Shown: positions 22,201 to 30,728, counted from the first letter of the stretch. The stretch: DNA of 64,000 nt from Gordonia humi (GCF_014197435.1 NZ_JACIFP010000001.1:1488001-1552000); one strand, 5' to 3'. The notes: generated from the sequence alone by a model not told the origin. A program made the numbers and translations.

Positions 22201-23249
22201 GAACCGGTGTCTGCGCCCACTGCTACGGCCGATCGATGGCCACCGGCAAGCTCGTCGACATCGGTGAGGCCGTCGGCATCATCGCCGCTCAGTCGATCGG
22301 TGAGCCCGGTACCCAGCTGACGATGCGTACGTTCCACCAGGGCGGTGTCGGTGACGACATCACCGGCGGTCTGCCGCGTGTCACCGAGCTGTTCGAGGCC
22401 CGTGTCCCGAAGGGCAAGGCGCCGATCGCCGAGGTGTCCGGTCGGGTCAGCATCGAGGACGACGATCGTTTCTACAAGATCACCATCGTCCCGGACGACG
22501 GCAGCGACGAGGTCGTGTACGACAAGATCTCGAAGCGTCAGCGCATGCGTGTGTTCAAGCACGACGACGGCACCGAGCGTCTGCTCGCCGACGGCGACCA
22601 CGTCGAGGTCGGCCAGCAGCTCATGGAGGGCGCAGCCGATCCGCACGAGGTCCTCCGCGTGATGGGTCCCCGTCAGGTGCAGATCCACCTGGTCAACGAG
22701 GTCCAGGAGGTGTACCGGAGCCAGGGTGTGTCGATCCACGACAAGCACGTCGAGACCATCGTCCGCCAGATGCTGCGTCGCGTGACGATCATCGACTCCG
22801 GCGCGACCGAGTTCCTGCCGGGCTCGCTGACCGAGCGTGCCGAGTTCGAGGCGGCCAACCGCGCGGTGGTCGCCGAGGGCGGGGAACCGGCTTCCGGTCG
22901 CCCGGTCCTGATGGGCATCACCAAGGCGTCGCTGGCCACCGACTCGTGGCTGTCGGCGGCGTCGTTCCAGGAGACCACCCGAGTCCTGACCGATGCGGCG
23001 ATCAACAGCCGCAGCGACAAGCTCGTGGGCCTCAAGGAGAACGTGATCATCGGTAAGCTGATCCCGGCCGGTACCGGTATCGACCGTTACCGCAACATCC
23101 AGGTTCAGCCGACCGAGGAGGCGCGTGCCGCCGCGTACGCGCTCCCGACGTACGACGACACGTACTACAGCCCGGACAGCCCGTTCGGCGCACCGTCCGG
23201 TGCGGCCGTCCCGCTGGACGACTACGGTTTCGGCAGCGACTTCCGCTGA
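19293..23249 (+). CDS. rpoC: RNA polymerase subunit beta-prime
   Basis: A 1318-residue beta-prime subunit. It starts at TTG ([19 protein letters not shown]) behind AGGAAGGG. The N-terminal zinc motif (CYCGKY, CERCG near residues 60-80), the catalytic NADFDGD loop (Asp535, Asp537, Asp539 bind the active-site magnesium) and the second zinc cluster ([13 protein letters not shown]) are all intact. The sequence is close to the M. tuberculosis protein throughout. Transcription ends at a strong hairpin 11 nt after the stop. Confidence 0.98.
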   Translation: MLDVNFFDELKIGLATSDDIHTWSYGEVKKPETINYRTLKPEKDGLFCEKIFGPTRDWECYCGKYKRVRFKGIICERCGVEVTKAKVRRERMGHIELAAPVTHIWYFKGVPSRLGYLLDLAPKDLEKIIYFAAYVITSVDDELRHAELSTREAEIGVERKAIMDDLEAALAERQTKLEADLAELEAEGAKADARRKVRDAGERELKRMRDHANREVEALDEIWDKFTKLAPGELIVDERLYRELEDRFGEYFQGSMGAEAIKKLLETFDIDAEAESLRETIRSGKGQKKLRALKRLKVVAAFQRSGNEPKGMVLEAVPVIPPELRPMVQLDGGRFATSDLNDLYRRVINRNNRLKRLIDLGAPEIIVNNEKRMLQESVDALFDNGRRGRPVTGPGNRPLKSLSDLLKGKQGRFRQNLLGKRVDYSGRSVIVVGPQLKLHQCGLPKLMALELFKPFVMKRLVDLNQAQNIKSAKRMVERQRPAVWDVLEEVIAEHPVLLNRAPTLHRLGIQAFEPQLVEGKAIQLHPLVCEAFNADFDGDQMAVHLPLSSEAQAEARILMLSSNNILSPASGRPLAMPRLDMVTGLYYLTTQKPGEKGEYTPASADDVERGVYSTPAEAQMAVDLGELTIQASIKVRLTDQRPPADVEAEQFPDGWRRGMAWETMTTLGRVLFNELLPRDYPFIDEQMPKKRQAVIINDLAERYPMIVVAQTVDKMKDVGFYWATRSGVTVSMSDVLVPPAKVEILERYEERADGLERKYQRGGLTPDERRDALVEIWKQATEEVGQALEDYYPDDNPITMIPKSGATGNMTQVRNLSGMKGLVTNPKGEFIPRPIKSSFREGLTVAEYFINTHGARKGLADTALRTADSGYLTRRLVDVSQDVIVREDDCGTERGILVPLAEKAADGSLIRDPHVETAAYARTLAVDALDAAGNVVVEKGHDLGDPAIEALLAAGVTEVKVRSVLTCATGTGVCAHCYGRSMATGKLVDIGEAVGIIAAQSIGEPGTQLTMRTFHQGGVGDDITGGLPRVTELFEARVPKGKAPIAEVSGRVSIEDDDRFYKITIVPDDGSDEVVYDKISKRQRMRVFKHDDGTERLLADGDHVEVGQQLMEGAADPHEVLRVMGPRQVQIHLVNEVQEVYRSQGVSIHDKHVETIVRQMLRRVTIIDSGATEFLPGSLTERAEFEAANRAVVAEGGEPASGRPVLMGITKASLATDSWLSAASFQETTRVLTDAAINSRSDKLVGLKENVIIGKLIPAGTGIDRYRNIQVQPTEEARAAAYALPTYDDTYYSPDSPFGAPSGAAVPLDDYGFGSDFR

Positions 23250-23260
23250 TCGGAGTCTGA

Positions 23261-23292
23261 CGAAGGCCCTCGCCTCGCGGCGGGGGCCTTCG
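23261..23292. terminator. rpoC terminator hairpin
   Basis: CGAAGGCCC pairs with GGGCCTTCG, extended by TCGCC/GGCGG around a 4-nt loop; the stem begins 12 nt after the rpoC stop. It is symmetrical and would also stop the convergent transcript arriving from the minus-strand gene at 23343. Confidence 0.85.
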
Positions 23293-23321
23293 TGCATCCG
23301 GCTCCCCGTGGCCTTCCCGTC

Positions 23322-23342
23322 GGTCGAGCGGAGTCGAGACCC
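23322..23342. repeat. dispersed repeat copy (GGTCGAG-type)
   Basis: GGTCGAGCGGAGTCGAGACC lies between the rpoC terminator and the convergent SRPBCC gene. Near-identical elements occur at 59766-59789 and, partially, at 56037-56057, 39868-39882 and inside the biotin carboxylase gene. Confidence 0.6.
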
Positions 23343-23789
23343 CTATCGGCCGTCTGCTTCGGCCCGCACCTTCACCGCCGCCGCGACCGCCGCGAACTTC
23401 GCGGTGAGCCGCCTGCCGAGAAGCGCATCGACGAGCGGCGACAGCGGTCCGTTGATCTCGAAGTGCGACTCGTAGCGCGACCGGCCGTCGCCCAGGTCGA
23501 CCACACTCTGCCGTCGCACGCTGTGGAGCAGCCGCATCGGCGCGGGCCGCATCCGATACGTGAACCATCGTCCGGCGACGTCGACCTCGTCGATGTACTC
23601 GGTCTGGCGCATCGGCCCGCCCGGACCGAGGGCGACGAGCATCCGAATCGGCGCCCCGGGCGTCAGCTCCGCTGAGCACTCCCGTTGGAACGGATTCCAC
23701 TCGTGGTAAGCCGCGAAGTCGGTGATCACATTCCACACCCGGTCGGCCGGGGCCGTTACGACGACGCTGTCGTCCACTCGCACTCCCAT
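23343..23789 (-). CDS. SRPBCC family (polyketide cyclase/START-like) protein
   Basis: A 148-residue protein with the helix-grip fold signature: N-terminal DDSVVVTAPADRVWNVITDFAAYHEWNPFQ, then a series of beta strands and a C-terminal long helix. Such proteins bind hydrophobic ligands; no specific ligand can be named. TACCGT lies 6 nt before the ATG, suggesting a leaderless transcript. It converges with rpoC and has no operon partner. Confidence 0.8.
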   Translation of the reverse strand: MGVRVDDSVVVTAPADRVWNVITDFAAYHEWNPFQRECSAELTPGAPIRMLVALGPGGPMRQTEYIDEVDVAGRWFTYRMRPAPMRLLHSVRRQSVVDLGDGRSRYESHFEINGPLSPLVDALLGRRLTAKFAAVAAAVKVRAEADGR

Positions 23790-23795
23790 GCCGCC

Positions 23796-23801
23796 ACGGT
23801 A
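23796..23801 (-). promoter_or_regulatory. putative leaderless -10 element of the SRPBCC gene
   Basis: On the minus strand TACCGT is followed by 6 nt (GGCGGC) and the ATG at 23789. Confidence 0.4.
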
Positions 23802-23918
23802 GCCGTGCTTGCCGCGGCCGTGGGAGACGTTCGACGATCCCGAATCCGCGGAGTCACGAGGAGGTCGAATCCGGCGTGACGAAGTCAGACGCCGGAAGAC
23901 CGTACTACCCTGTGAGTC

Positions 23919-24911
23919 TCACGCGCCGATGGCGCGGGCGATCATCGGCCAGGAGTTGCCGAGGTCGGCGCGGAAGAGGCCCCAGGTGTGGACGCCGTCG
24001 GGACGATGGACGAAGCGGTGGGGGATGCGCAGCGAGTTCAGCCGGTTCGACATATTCGTCGTGCAGCTCAGGGCGACACGCTCCATGACGTTGCCGCCGA
24101 TGAAGCCGCTGCCGTTCCGCAGGACGCTGCCGTCGACGGGACCCGCCACCCCCGAACCGGCGGACAGGTAGATCGCCTTGCCGCGCAGCTTGTCCGCATT
24201 GAGGACCGCATCGTGTCGCCGCCACTGCGGGCCGCCCGGTGCACCCCACATGTTGGCGACATTGCCGCCGCCGCGGGTCACGATGGCGGTGTTCGCGACC
24301 AGACCGAGCGGGTCGGACGCGCCCGGACACCCCGAGTAGGCGGCGACGGCCCGCCACTGCGACGGCGACTGTTCGACGAGATCGAGCGCGGGTCCCGCCG
24401 TCATCGAGACGCCGGAGAGCGCTTTGGCGCCGCTCGTGGAGTACGCGGCGTCGATCACCGGTGGAAGTTCCCGGTTGATGTAGGTCTGCCATCTGTTGCG
24501 TCCGAGGACCGGATCGGGCACGTTCCAGTCGGTCCACATCGAGAACTTGCCGCCGATCGGCAGCACGACGTTGACGCGTTTGCCCGCGAAGAACTGGCGG
24601 GCGCCACCGTTGTTGAACCAGGAGATGCCGTCCTCGGCACCGCCGGCCCCGGGCAGCATGTAGAACGATCCGAGCCCGGACGGCGCGCCCGCCGGGTGCA
24701 GAACGTGATTGCGCACGACGCGACGCATCGACGGCGAGTACACCGACACCAGATCGACCTGCGCACTGATTCGCTTGACGCCGACGATTCGTGCCGCCGC
24801 GTCGGCGGGGGAGAGGCCGGGAGCGAGAGTCGCGATCAGCGCGACGACAATGGTGACAAGGGTTGTCCGCCAATAGATTCGACGACGATGTCGGTGCGGG
24901 TCGGAGTGCAT
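23919..24911 (-). CDS. secreted antigen-85-type esterase / mycolyltransferase-like protein
   Basis: A 330-residue alpha/beta-hydrolase of the esterase/antigen 85 family, which in mycolic-acid bacteria transfers mycolates to trehalose or arabinogalactan outside the cell. A signal peptide ends near residue 40 (SPADAAA). The catalytic Ser is in SGVSMTAG (Ser169; antigen 85 has GLSMAAS), and the catalytic His is in GVHTWGLFRADLGNSW near the C-terminus. Cys197-region and a late Cys may form a disulfide. The start is GTG 24914 or ATG 24911; ATG is preferred because TATCGT lies 6 nt upstream. Whether it moves mycolates is inferred from family and organism type. Confidence 0.82.
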   Translation of the reverse strand: MHSDPHRHRRRIYWRTTLVTIVVALIATLAPGLSPADAAARIVGVKRISAQVDLVSVYSPSMRRVVRNHVLHPAGAPSGLGSFYMLPGAGGAEDGISWFNNGGARQFFAGKRVNVVLPIGGKFSMWTDWNVPDPVLGRNRWQTYINRELPPVIDAAYSTSGAKALSGVSMTAGPALDLVEQSPSQWRAVAAYSGCPGASDPLGLVANTAIVTRGGGNVANMWGAPGGPQWRRHDAVLNADKLRGKAIYLSAGSGVAGPVDGSVLRNGSGFIGGNVMERVALSCTTNMSNRLNSLRIPHRFVHRPDGVHTWGLFRADLGNSWPMIARAIGA

Positions 24912-24917
24912 CACTCC

Positions 24918-24923
24918 ACGATA
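24918..24923 (-). promoter_or_regulatory. putative leaderless -10 element of the Ag85-like gene
   Basis: On the minus strand TATCGT is followed by GGAGTG and the ATG at 24911. Confidence 0.4.
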
Positions 24924-25121
24924 GGGTGCCGCGGTCGCGGTACGACGACGTCGTTACGGGTCTGTTGTTCGTTTGATGCGCCGTCGAGCCGTGTCGTCCG
25001 TAGGGGTGAATCTGGCACAGATACGATTCTCGGCCGTCAATTGTGTGACGCAGTGACTGCGCGGTGCGGGACCTCCGGCGAAGATTCGTCGAGAGTCGGT
25101 ACAACCACGCATAAGGAGACA

Positions 25122-27590
25122 ATGTTGTCTGCTTCACCTATCAGACAAGAGCGACGACGACGCGACAGGGCGGGTCGCCGAGCTCGAAAAGGCCTGAAGA
25201 AGTCCGTGATCGGTGTACTCGCCGCGGCGACCCTGGGTGCCGGACTGCTGGTCAGTCCGAGCCCCGCCAATGCGGGACCGTTGGACGGGTTCGGCGGTCA
25301 GGGCGGCCTCGACCTCGGAGCGCTCACCGAAATGCTCGACGATCCGATGATCAGCCAGTTCATCGAGTCGTGCAGAACCGGCGGGCTGGCGGGTCCGATC
25401 GACCCGGACGCAGACCCGATCGGTGAGGTCGCACTCGACCCGGGCGCTCCCGCGCCAGTGGCGATCGCCGACTGCACGCGGTCGGACGGCACCGGTATCG
25501 CGCTCGTTCTGCCGGAGTCGATCGAGGTCGGCCGGGCCGCCGAGAACATGGTCATGGACCTCGGCCCCGACATCAACATCGTCCTCACCAGATTCACCAT
25601 GGGTGAACGGAACCTCATCGAGATCCTGGGCGGAGTGGTGCTCGGCAGCGACCTGATCAAGGGGCTGGCCGACGCCGTCATGGGCGCTCCGGTCGATCCG
25701 AACGGCTTCAACGAGTACAAGACCTACGCGGGGATTCAGAACGACGCGGCGCTGCCGGTCGTGATGGAGCGATACTGCGATGGGGTGACGATACTCGGCA
25801 GGTGCCTCGGAACGATGAGGGACCGTGACAAGAATCTCGAGAAGCGCACCAAGGCGTTGAAGATGGCCGAGTACCTCACCGGCCACAAGTACGACTACAG
25901 CAAGCCCGTCATGCTCCCCGACGCACCGGGCCCGCGCGGCTCGGCCACGATCATCGGCTCCGGCATCAACATCGCCCTCGCCATGCGCGGAGGCACCGCG
26001 ATCGCGGAGACCGGCAACGACCTCGCGCTCGCCCTCGCCGGAGCCGACCACGGCAACACCTCGAGTGCGTTCGCGAATCTCGGCATCGGCGTCGCCGTCG
26101 ACATGGACACCGACGATGTGAGGATCACCTGGTTCGGCGAGGAGCTCGACATGACGAAGCTCCTCGCGTCGGGTCTTCTCGACGCCGACATGGTCAAGGA
26201 CGCCATGGGCGAGGACGCGAGCATGCTCGACATGCTCGACCTGGTCCAGGGCATCAACGGCCAGATCCCGGGTCTGCACGAGGTCGCCTGCATGGGTTTG
26301 CAGGTCAACGCCTATGCGCAGGGGCTGGGTGAATGCGCCAACTATCTCGGCACCTTCGACTACTACAAGGATCTGCGTCCGATCGCCGATGGTGAGCATC
26401 GGCAGACGCAGTACGGTCTGACCGACGTCACATCGCTGTTCATGGGCAACGACGCCCTCCTGAAGCAGCTCGGACCCGTCCTCGGCGGCGACACGTCCGG
26501 ACTCATGGACTCGCCGTTCATGACCGATCTGCTGATCGCGCTCGTCTCGGCCGAAGACCGCCTCAAGCTGACCAAGGACTTCGTCCGCTACACCAAGGAC
26601 ATCCGCACCGACCTCGTCAAGGTCCAGGCGACGGACCCGGAGACCGGCGAGCTCCTCTTCGACGAGGAGACCGGTCAGCCGATCATGGTCGCCAAGACGG
26701 AACCGCGGATGGTGCCGGTCATGGTCCAGAAGACGGAGCAGAAGCTCGATGCGGACGGCGAACCGGTCTTCGAGGACGGCGAACCCGTCATGGAACCGGT
26801 CGTCGACGCGAATGACGAGCCGGTGATGGTCCAGGCCACCGACTCCGACGGCAATCCGCTCTTCGAGCAGGCGAAGGACGCCGACGGTGAACCGATCTTC
26901 GATCCGGTGTACACGTCGGTCACCGCGCACTGGCTGACCTCCGACTACGGCCTGCGCGAGCCGCTGACCATCGACTGGCTGGGACACCAGATCGTGTTCT
27001 TCCCACCGGTCGAGGTGAACGGCACCACGCGCCCGAACCTGATCGGTCTGCCGCAGATCACGAAGATCACCGGTGACGCGAAGGCGGGGCTGCTGCCGAA
27101 GATCGGTCTGATCCGGTGGGACAACCCGTTCGGCCTCGGCACACTCGACCTGTCGAATCCGTTCGACCCGATCGGCACCCTGCGCAACTTCTTCGACTCG
27201 ATGACCATCGTCGACGATCTGAAGGGTGTCGGGGAGCTGGTCGGTCCGATGCTCGGCGGCGGAAGCGACGAGCACGCTCTGGTCGACGGCGACGATGACG
27301 CCTCTGCTCCGGAGGACGGGGACGCCGACACCGCCGACGCCGCACCGCGGACGGTCGCGACGACCGCCGGTCAGACCACGAAGGCTCCGGCCGAGGAGAT
27401 CGAGTTCGCCGAACAGACCGAGGCTCCCGCAGTCGAGACGACGGTCGAACAGGCTCCCGGGTCGAAGGAGGCCACGGAGTCCGCCGATCCGATCGAGACG
27501 GTCGAATCGGAGGCTCCGACATCCCCGACCGACGACGGGGCGGACGACACCGAGGTCGCCGATGCGCCCGAAGCGGTCGCCGTAGAATAG
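25122..27590 (+). CDS. unrecognised large secreted protein with acidic DxDG repeats
   Basis: An 822-residue protein I do not recognise. A basic N-terminus (RRRRDRAGRRARKGLKK) and hydrophobic stretch end in a signal-peptidase site (SPANA-GPLDG, near residue 50). A roughly 450-residue globular part contains six Cys (SCRTGG, DCTRSDG, RYCDG, GRCLG, ACMGL, ECANYLG) and Gly/Ala/Met-rich segments. Residues about 500-600 carry degenerate 12-20-residue repeats with cores DPETGELLF, DADGEPVF, DANDEPVM, DSDGNPLF, DADGEPIF. After another globular segment the last 90 residues are acidic and Ala/Thr-rich. ATG 25122 has AAGGAG at 25113-25118; an upstream-open frame overlapping the divergent Ag85-like gene is rejected. 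Divergence from that gene suggests a cell-envelope role, which is inference. Confidence 0.8.
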   Translation: MLSASPIRQERRRRDRAGRRARKGLKKSVIGVLAAATLGAGLLVSPSPANAGPLDGFGGQGGLDLGALTEMLDDPMISQFIESCRTGGLAGPIDPDADPIGEVALDPGAPAPVAIADCTRSDGTGIALVLPESIEVGRAAENMVMDLGPDINIVLTRFTMGERNLIEILGGVVLGSDLIKGLADAVMGAPVDPNGFNEYKTYAGIQNDAALPVVMERYCDGVTILGRCLGTMRDRDKNLEKRTKALKMAEYLTGHKYDYSKPVMLPDAPGPRGSATIIGSGINIALAMRGGTAIAETGNDLALALAGADHGNTSSAFANLGIGVAVDMDTDDVRITWFGEELDMTKLLASGLLDADMVKDAMGEDASMLDMLDLVQGINGQIPGLHEVACMGLQVNAYAQGLGECANYLGTFDYYKDLRPIADGEHRQTQYGLTDVTSLFMGNDALLKQLGPVLGGDTSGLMDSPFMTDLLIALVSAEDRLKLTKDFVRYTKDIRTDLVKVQATDPETGELLFDEETGQPIMVAKTEPRMVPVMVQKTEQKLDADGEPVFEDGEPVMEPVVDANDEPVMVQATDSDGNPLFEQAKDADGEPIFDPVYTSVTAHWLTSDYGLREPLTIDWLGHQIVFFPPVEVNGTTRPNLIGLPQITKITGDAKAGLLPKIGLIRWDNPFGLGTLDLSNPFDPIGTLRNFFDSMTIVDDLKGVGELVGPMLGGGSDEHALVDGDDDASAPEDGDADTADAAPRTVATTAGQTTKAPAEEIEFAEQTEAPAVETTVEQAPGSKEATESADPIETVESEAPTSPTDDGADDTEVADAPEAVAVE

Positions 27591-27619
27591 CGTCGCCCAC
27601 TCGGATCGCTGAACGCGTC

Positions 27620-27651
27620 GGCCACGACCTCCTACAGTGGAGGTCGTGGCC
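27620..27651. promoter_or_regulatory. perfect inverted repeat enclosing a -10 element; terminator or operator
   Basis: GGCCACGACCTCC (27620-27632) and GGAGGTCGTGGCC (27639-27651) are exact reverse complements flanking TACAGT (27633-27638). TACAGT is 7 nt before GTG 27646, and TGAACG (27610-27615) lies 17 bp upstream, so it looks like the -10 of a leaderless promoter for the polymerase gene. The same hairpin starts 30 nt after the preceding stop and could terminate that transcript. Confidence 0.6.
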
Positions 27652-28770
27652 GATCGCATTGCCGGGACACCAGAGCCGACGCGGTTCCGCCTGCTGCTGC
27701 ACATCGATCTCGATCAGTTCCAGGTCGCCGCCGAGCGTCTCCGCCGCCCCGATCTCGCGGAGCAGGCGGTGATCGTCGGCGGCGACGGCGATCCGTCACA
27801 CGGCAGACAAGTGGTCACCTGTGCGTCCTACGAGGCTCGTGCCGGCGGCGCCCGCGCGGGACTGCCGTTGCCCGCGGCCAAGAAGAAGTGCCCGGACGCG
27901 GTGTTCCTGCCCCTCGACATGGCGTACTACACGCAGGTGTCGAACCAGGTCATGGACCTCCTGCGCGGACTCGGTCACCCCGTCGAGGTGTGGGGGTTCG
28001 ACGAGGCGTACCTCGGCGTGGACCCGCGGGACGAACCGGCCACGATGAGCCGCCAGGACGGCGTCGACCTCGCCCACCGGATCAGGCGGTCGGTGTTCGA
28101 CGAGACCGGCCTCGAATGCTGCCTCGGCGTCTCCGACAACAAGCAGCGGGCCAAGATGGCCGCGGGATTCGCCAAAGCGGCCGTCCGGGCGCCGCAGACG
28201 TCCCCGTCCGATCGGGTCTTCGTGCTCGACGACGAGAACTGGAACGAACTCATGGGCCCCAGGCCGTGTCGCGACCTGTGGAGCGTCGGACCGAAGACGG
28301 CGAACAAGCTCGCCGATCGGGGCGTCGACACTGTCGATGCGCTCTGTGAAGTCCCGCGCGACGATCTCGTCGCCGTGTTCGGTCCCAGCCAGGGCAACTG
28401 GCTGTACGTACTCTGCCGCGGAGGGGGAGACGACTTGATCGCGACGACGCCGACGATCGCCAAATCACATTCGCGATCGCGGACCTACCCCGCGGACCTC
28501 ACCGGCCGCGAACAGATCCGGGACGCCGCGACCGTGTTGGCGCGTGATGTGCGGGAGCAGGCGATCGCCGAAGGACGCGTCCCGTTCCGCGTGGGTCTGA
28601 CGGTACGGACTTCGACGTTCTACACGCGCACCAAGATGCGCAAGATGGTCGAACCGAGCACCGACCTCGCCGACATCCTGCCGGTGTTGAACACGCTGGT
28701 CGACGCCTTCGAGCTCGATCGGCCGGTACGACTGCTCGCGGTGCGGTTGGAACTGCTGGACCCCGAATGA
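27646..28770 (+). CDS. Y-family DNA polymerase (DinB / Pol IV-like)
   Basis: A 374-residue translesion polymerase of the DinB family. Catalytic carboxylates are present in HIDLDQF and GFDEAYLGVD, and the SYEAR, helix-hairpin-helix (WSVGPKTANKLADRGV) and little-finger regions follow. The position after the conserved Phe, normally the aromatic steric gate (FF or FY), is Gln (DQFQVAAE), and the usual SxDE motif reads GFDE. The protein ends LLAVRLELLDPE with no obvious clamp-binding tail. It most resembles the mycobacterial DinP/Rv3056 type. GTG 27646 is chosen from the leaderless promoter; GTG 27637, three codons earlier, is possible. Confidence 0.85.
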   Translation: MADRIAGTPEPTRFRLLLHIDLDQFQVAAERLRRPDLAEQAVIVGGDGDPSHGRQVVTCASYEARAGGARAGLPLPAAKKKCPDAVFLPLDMAYYTQVSNQVMDLLRGLGHPVEVWGFDEAYLGVDPRDEPATMSRQDGVDLAHRIRRSVFDETGLECCLGVSDNKQRAKMAAGFAKAAVRAPQTSPSDRVFVLDDENWNELMGPRPCRDLWSVGPKTANKLADRGVDTVDALCEVPRDDLVAVFGPSQGNWLYVLCRGGGDDLIATTPTIAKSHSRSRTYPADLTGREQIRDAATVLARDVREQAIAEGRVPFRVGLTVRTSTFYTRTKMRKMVEPSTDLADILPVLNTLVDAFELDRPVRLLAVRLELLDPE

Positions 28771-28786
28771 GACGTCGGCGGGCCGA

Positions 28787-29308
28787 CTACGGAGCCACAC
28801 CCGCCGACCGCGCGTGCAGAGCGCGAAGCTCCTCGGTGAACTCCGGAGCCGGACCGGACACCGGGACGTCCGGCGCCACCTCGTTGATCGGCAACGGGCT
28901 CACCGGCGGCGGCGCGGCGCCCCATTCGGTGCGCCACCGCGCCAACTGCGCACTGCTGCACGCGTAGACGATGCGGCCGAGGCCGACCCACGCGTGGGCG
29001 GCCGAGCACATCGCACAATGCTCGCCGGAGGTGTACGTGACCGAATCGGCGCGCTGCTGCGCCGACAGATTCCGGACCGCCCACATCACGATCGCGAGCT
29101 CGGGGTGTCGGGTGTCGTCGCCGTCGGACACCCGGTTCCGATCGGCGAAGAGCACTTCGCCGGTGTGGTCGACCAGCAGCGAACCGAACGGCTCGTCGCC
29201 TGCGTCGACGGCCTCGCGGGCGAGATCGACGCAGCGGCGGAGGTGAGCGAGATCCTCGGGGGACAGATCGGAGTCGTCGGGCTCCGAGCGCATGGTCGGT
29301 GGCGTCAT
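28787..29308 (-). CDS. nucleoside/guanine deaminase-like zinc enzyme
   Basis: A 173-residue protein of the cytidine deaminase-like fold (CMP/dCMP deaminase zinc-binding family). Zinc ligands are His68 in HPELA, with Glu70 as proton shuttle, and Cys98 and Cys101 in EHCAMC. The usual HAE and PCPMC motifs are altered to HPE and EHCAMC but the ligands are intact. Family members deaminate guanine, cytosine or related bases; the substrate is not determinable here. ATG 29308 overlaps the stop of the upstream phosphatase (ATGA), making it the last gene of a three-gene operon. Confidence 0.85.
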   Translation of the reverse strand: MTPPTMRSEPDDSDLSPEDLAHLRRCVDLAREAVDAGDEPFGSLLVDHTGEVLFADRNRVSDGDDTRHPELAIVMWAVRNLSAQQRADSVTYTSGEHCAMCSAAHAWVGLGRIVYACSSAQLARWRTEWGAAPPPVSPLPINEVAPDVPVSGPAPEFTEELRALHARSAGVAP

Positions 29309-29787
29309 CGGGGAATCCTCAGTGCGACCAGTCGTGCGTCGGGGTCGACGTCGAGCCCGATCCGGTCCCAGGCGACGCCGACCCGGACCACCGCGTACGC
29401 CGACGTCGGGAACCGGTCGATCGAGCCGTCCGGGTCGAGTGTCAGCGCGGTCTCCGGCATACCGGGGAAATGCCCGACCATCAGGATCGTGGCCGCATCG
29501 GCGGGAGCGTGGATCCGCAACACTTCGAGGAGTTCGTCCGGTGTGCCGCCGTAGACGTCGTCGACGAACTCGACGGGCGCGTCGATCCCGGTCCGCTCGA
29601 GAGTCTGCCGGGTCCGGGTCGCCGTCGAGCACAGGACGGCGTCCACGTCGAGCCCGTCGTCACGGATCCAGTCGCCCGCCAGTGCTGCCTGGCGTCGCCC
29701 GCGGTCGTTGAGCGGCCGATCGTGATCGGGCACGCCGAGCGGATAAGCGCTCTTGCCGTGACGGAGCAGGACGAGGGTGCGGGTCAT
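29305..29787 (-). CDS. SixA-type histidine phosphatase
   Basis: A 160-residue histidine phosphatase. The phosphohistidine motif LLRHGKSAY (Arg9-His10-Gly11) and the second His in MVGHFPGMPE are present, together with PLNDRGRRQA and STATRTRQT. SixA-type enzymes remove phosphate from phosphohistidine in phosphorelay or PTS proteins; M. tuberculosis Rv1276c is a relative encoded beside the LprB/LprC lipoproteins. The start overlaps the preceding gene and the stop overlaps the deaminase. Confidence 0.87.
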   Translation of the reverse strand: MTRTLVLLRHGKSAYPLGVPDHDRPLNDRGRRQAALAGDWIRDDGLDVDAVLCSTATRTRQTLERTGIDAPVEFVDDVYGGTPDELLEVLRIHAPADAATILMVGHFPGMPETALTLDPDGSIDRFPTSAYAVVRVGVAWDRIGLDVDPDARLVALRIPR

Positions 29788-30053
29788 GCGGCGCCCTGTT
29801 CGCCTGCCCGCGTCCGATCGCGCGTCATGGTGCGTAGGACCTGCGCCGTCGCGCGCCACGCCGCGGCCTCCTGCGCGTAGAAGCTGTGACGGTCGACGTC
29901 GCACTGTGCGGCGGCGTCGTCCGCCAACTCCGACAACTCGAGGTTCTCGTCGGCGCATCGAGTGATCAGAGACGACAGGCGATCGCCGCGGCACGCGGCC
30001 TCGATCTCGTCGGAGGCCAGGGTCATCAGGCGTTCCAGTTCGCTGCGGTACAT
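29784..30053 (-). CDS. hypothetical 89-aa helical protein
   Basis: A small, mainly helical, acidic protein (MYRSELERLMTLASDEIEA, two central Cys, ending DRTRAGEQGAA) that I do not recognise. It is the first gene of the operon: its stop overlaps the start of the SixA-type phosphatase. TACCGT lies 6 nt before its ATG, supporting a leaderless start. Tight coupling suggests it works with the phosphatase or deaminase. Confidence 0.7.
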   Translation of the reverse strand: MYRSELERLMTLASDEIEAACRGDRLSSLITRCADENLELSELADDAAAQCDVDRHSFYAQEAAAWRATAQVLRTMTRDRTRAGEQGAA

Positions 30054-30059
30054 GAGTCA

Positions 30060-30065
30060 ACGGTA
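30060..30065 (-). promoter_or_regulatory. putative leaderless -10 element of the hypothetical/SixA/deaminase operon
   Basis: On the minus strand TACCGT is followed by TGACTC and the ATG at 30053. Confidence 0.4.
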
Positions 30066-30166
30066 GATCCGGCCACCGACAATTCCGATCAGGCGCGCCC
30101 CGCCCCGACAGTCAAGGGTTTACCGGGCCGCCGCGCAGAATCCTTTCCCCGGGAGATCGGCGGACC

Positions 30167-30172
30167 TACCGT
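30167..30172 (+). promoter_or_regulatory. putative leaderless -10 element of the OsmC gene
   Basis: TACCGT is followed by 7 nt (CGACGCC) and the ATG at 30180. No Shine-Dalgarno is present. Confidence 0.45.
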
Positions 30173-30179
30173 CGACGCC

Positions 30180-30728
30180 ATGACCACAGCACAGACTCTC
30201 GCCCACCAGATTCCGGACTCCGGCACCGCCCTCAACACGATCGCCGCGCAGACCGCCCGGGCCGTCGAGGCGAAGCCGGCCAACGCCGCCGTCGTGTTCA
30301 CGGCATCGGCCACCGGGGGAGAGGGCGTGTCGAGTGCGATCGATCTGCGTTCGTTCAGCGTGAACGTCGATGAGCCGCCGACACTCGGCGGCGGCGACAG
30401 CGCGCCGAACCCGGTCGAGTACTACCTCGCGGCGCTGCTCTCGTGCCAGGTCGTCACGTACCGGTTCTGGGCCGAGCGTCTCGGCCTCGAGATCACCAAG
30501 CTCTCACTGACCGGCGAGGGAGACCTCGACGTACGCGGCTTCTTCGGGCTCGACGACGGTGTGCGCGCCGGATTCACCGAGGTCCGGGTGACCGTCGACA
30601 TCGAGGGACCCGAGTCGCCCGAGCGTTACCGCGAACTCCAGGAGGTAGTCGACGCGCACTGCCCCGTCCATGATCTGACGACCAACCCGACACCTGTTGT
30701 GACGAGTCTGCAGGTCGCCGGGGCCTGA
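30180..30728 (+). CDS. OsmC family protein
   Basis: A 182-residue OsmC/Ohr-fold protein. OsmC proteins are thiol peroxidases that reduce organic hydroperoxides with two Cys; here the conserved pair is visible in AALLSCQVVTYRFWAE and in DAHCPVHDL. The central NPVEYYLAALLSC motif is typical. The protein is likely cytosolic and used for peroxide defence. Start chosen at ATG 30180; the longer frame upstream crosses the divergent gene. Confidence 0.88.
   Translation: MTTAQTLAHQIPDSGTALNTIAAQTARAVEAKPANAAVVFTASATGGEGVSSAIDLRSFSVNVDEPPTLGGGDSAPNPVEYYLAALLSCQVVTYRFWAERLGLEITKLSLTGEGDLDVRGFFGLDDGVRAGFTEVRVTVDIEGPESPERYRELQEVVDAHCPVHDLTTNPTPVVTSLQVAGA

Noticed and set aside
19257..23297. 1346-codon open frame antisense to rpoC
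   Set aside because: Same artefact as opposite rpoB; the plus-strand gene is unmistakable.
23988..25121. N-terminal extension of the 822-aa secreted protein
   Set aside because: It runs through the divergent Ag85-like gene, and ATG 25122 has a good ribosome-binding site and a signal peptide right after it.
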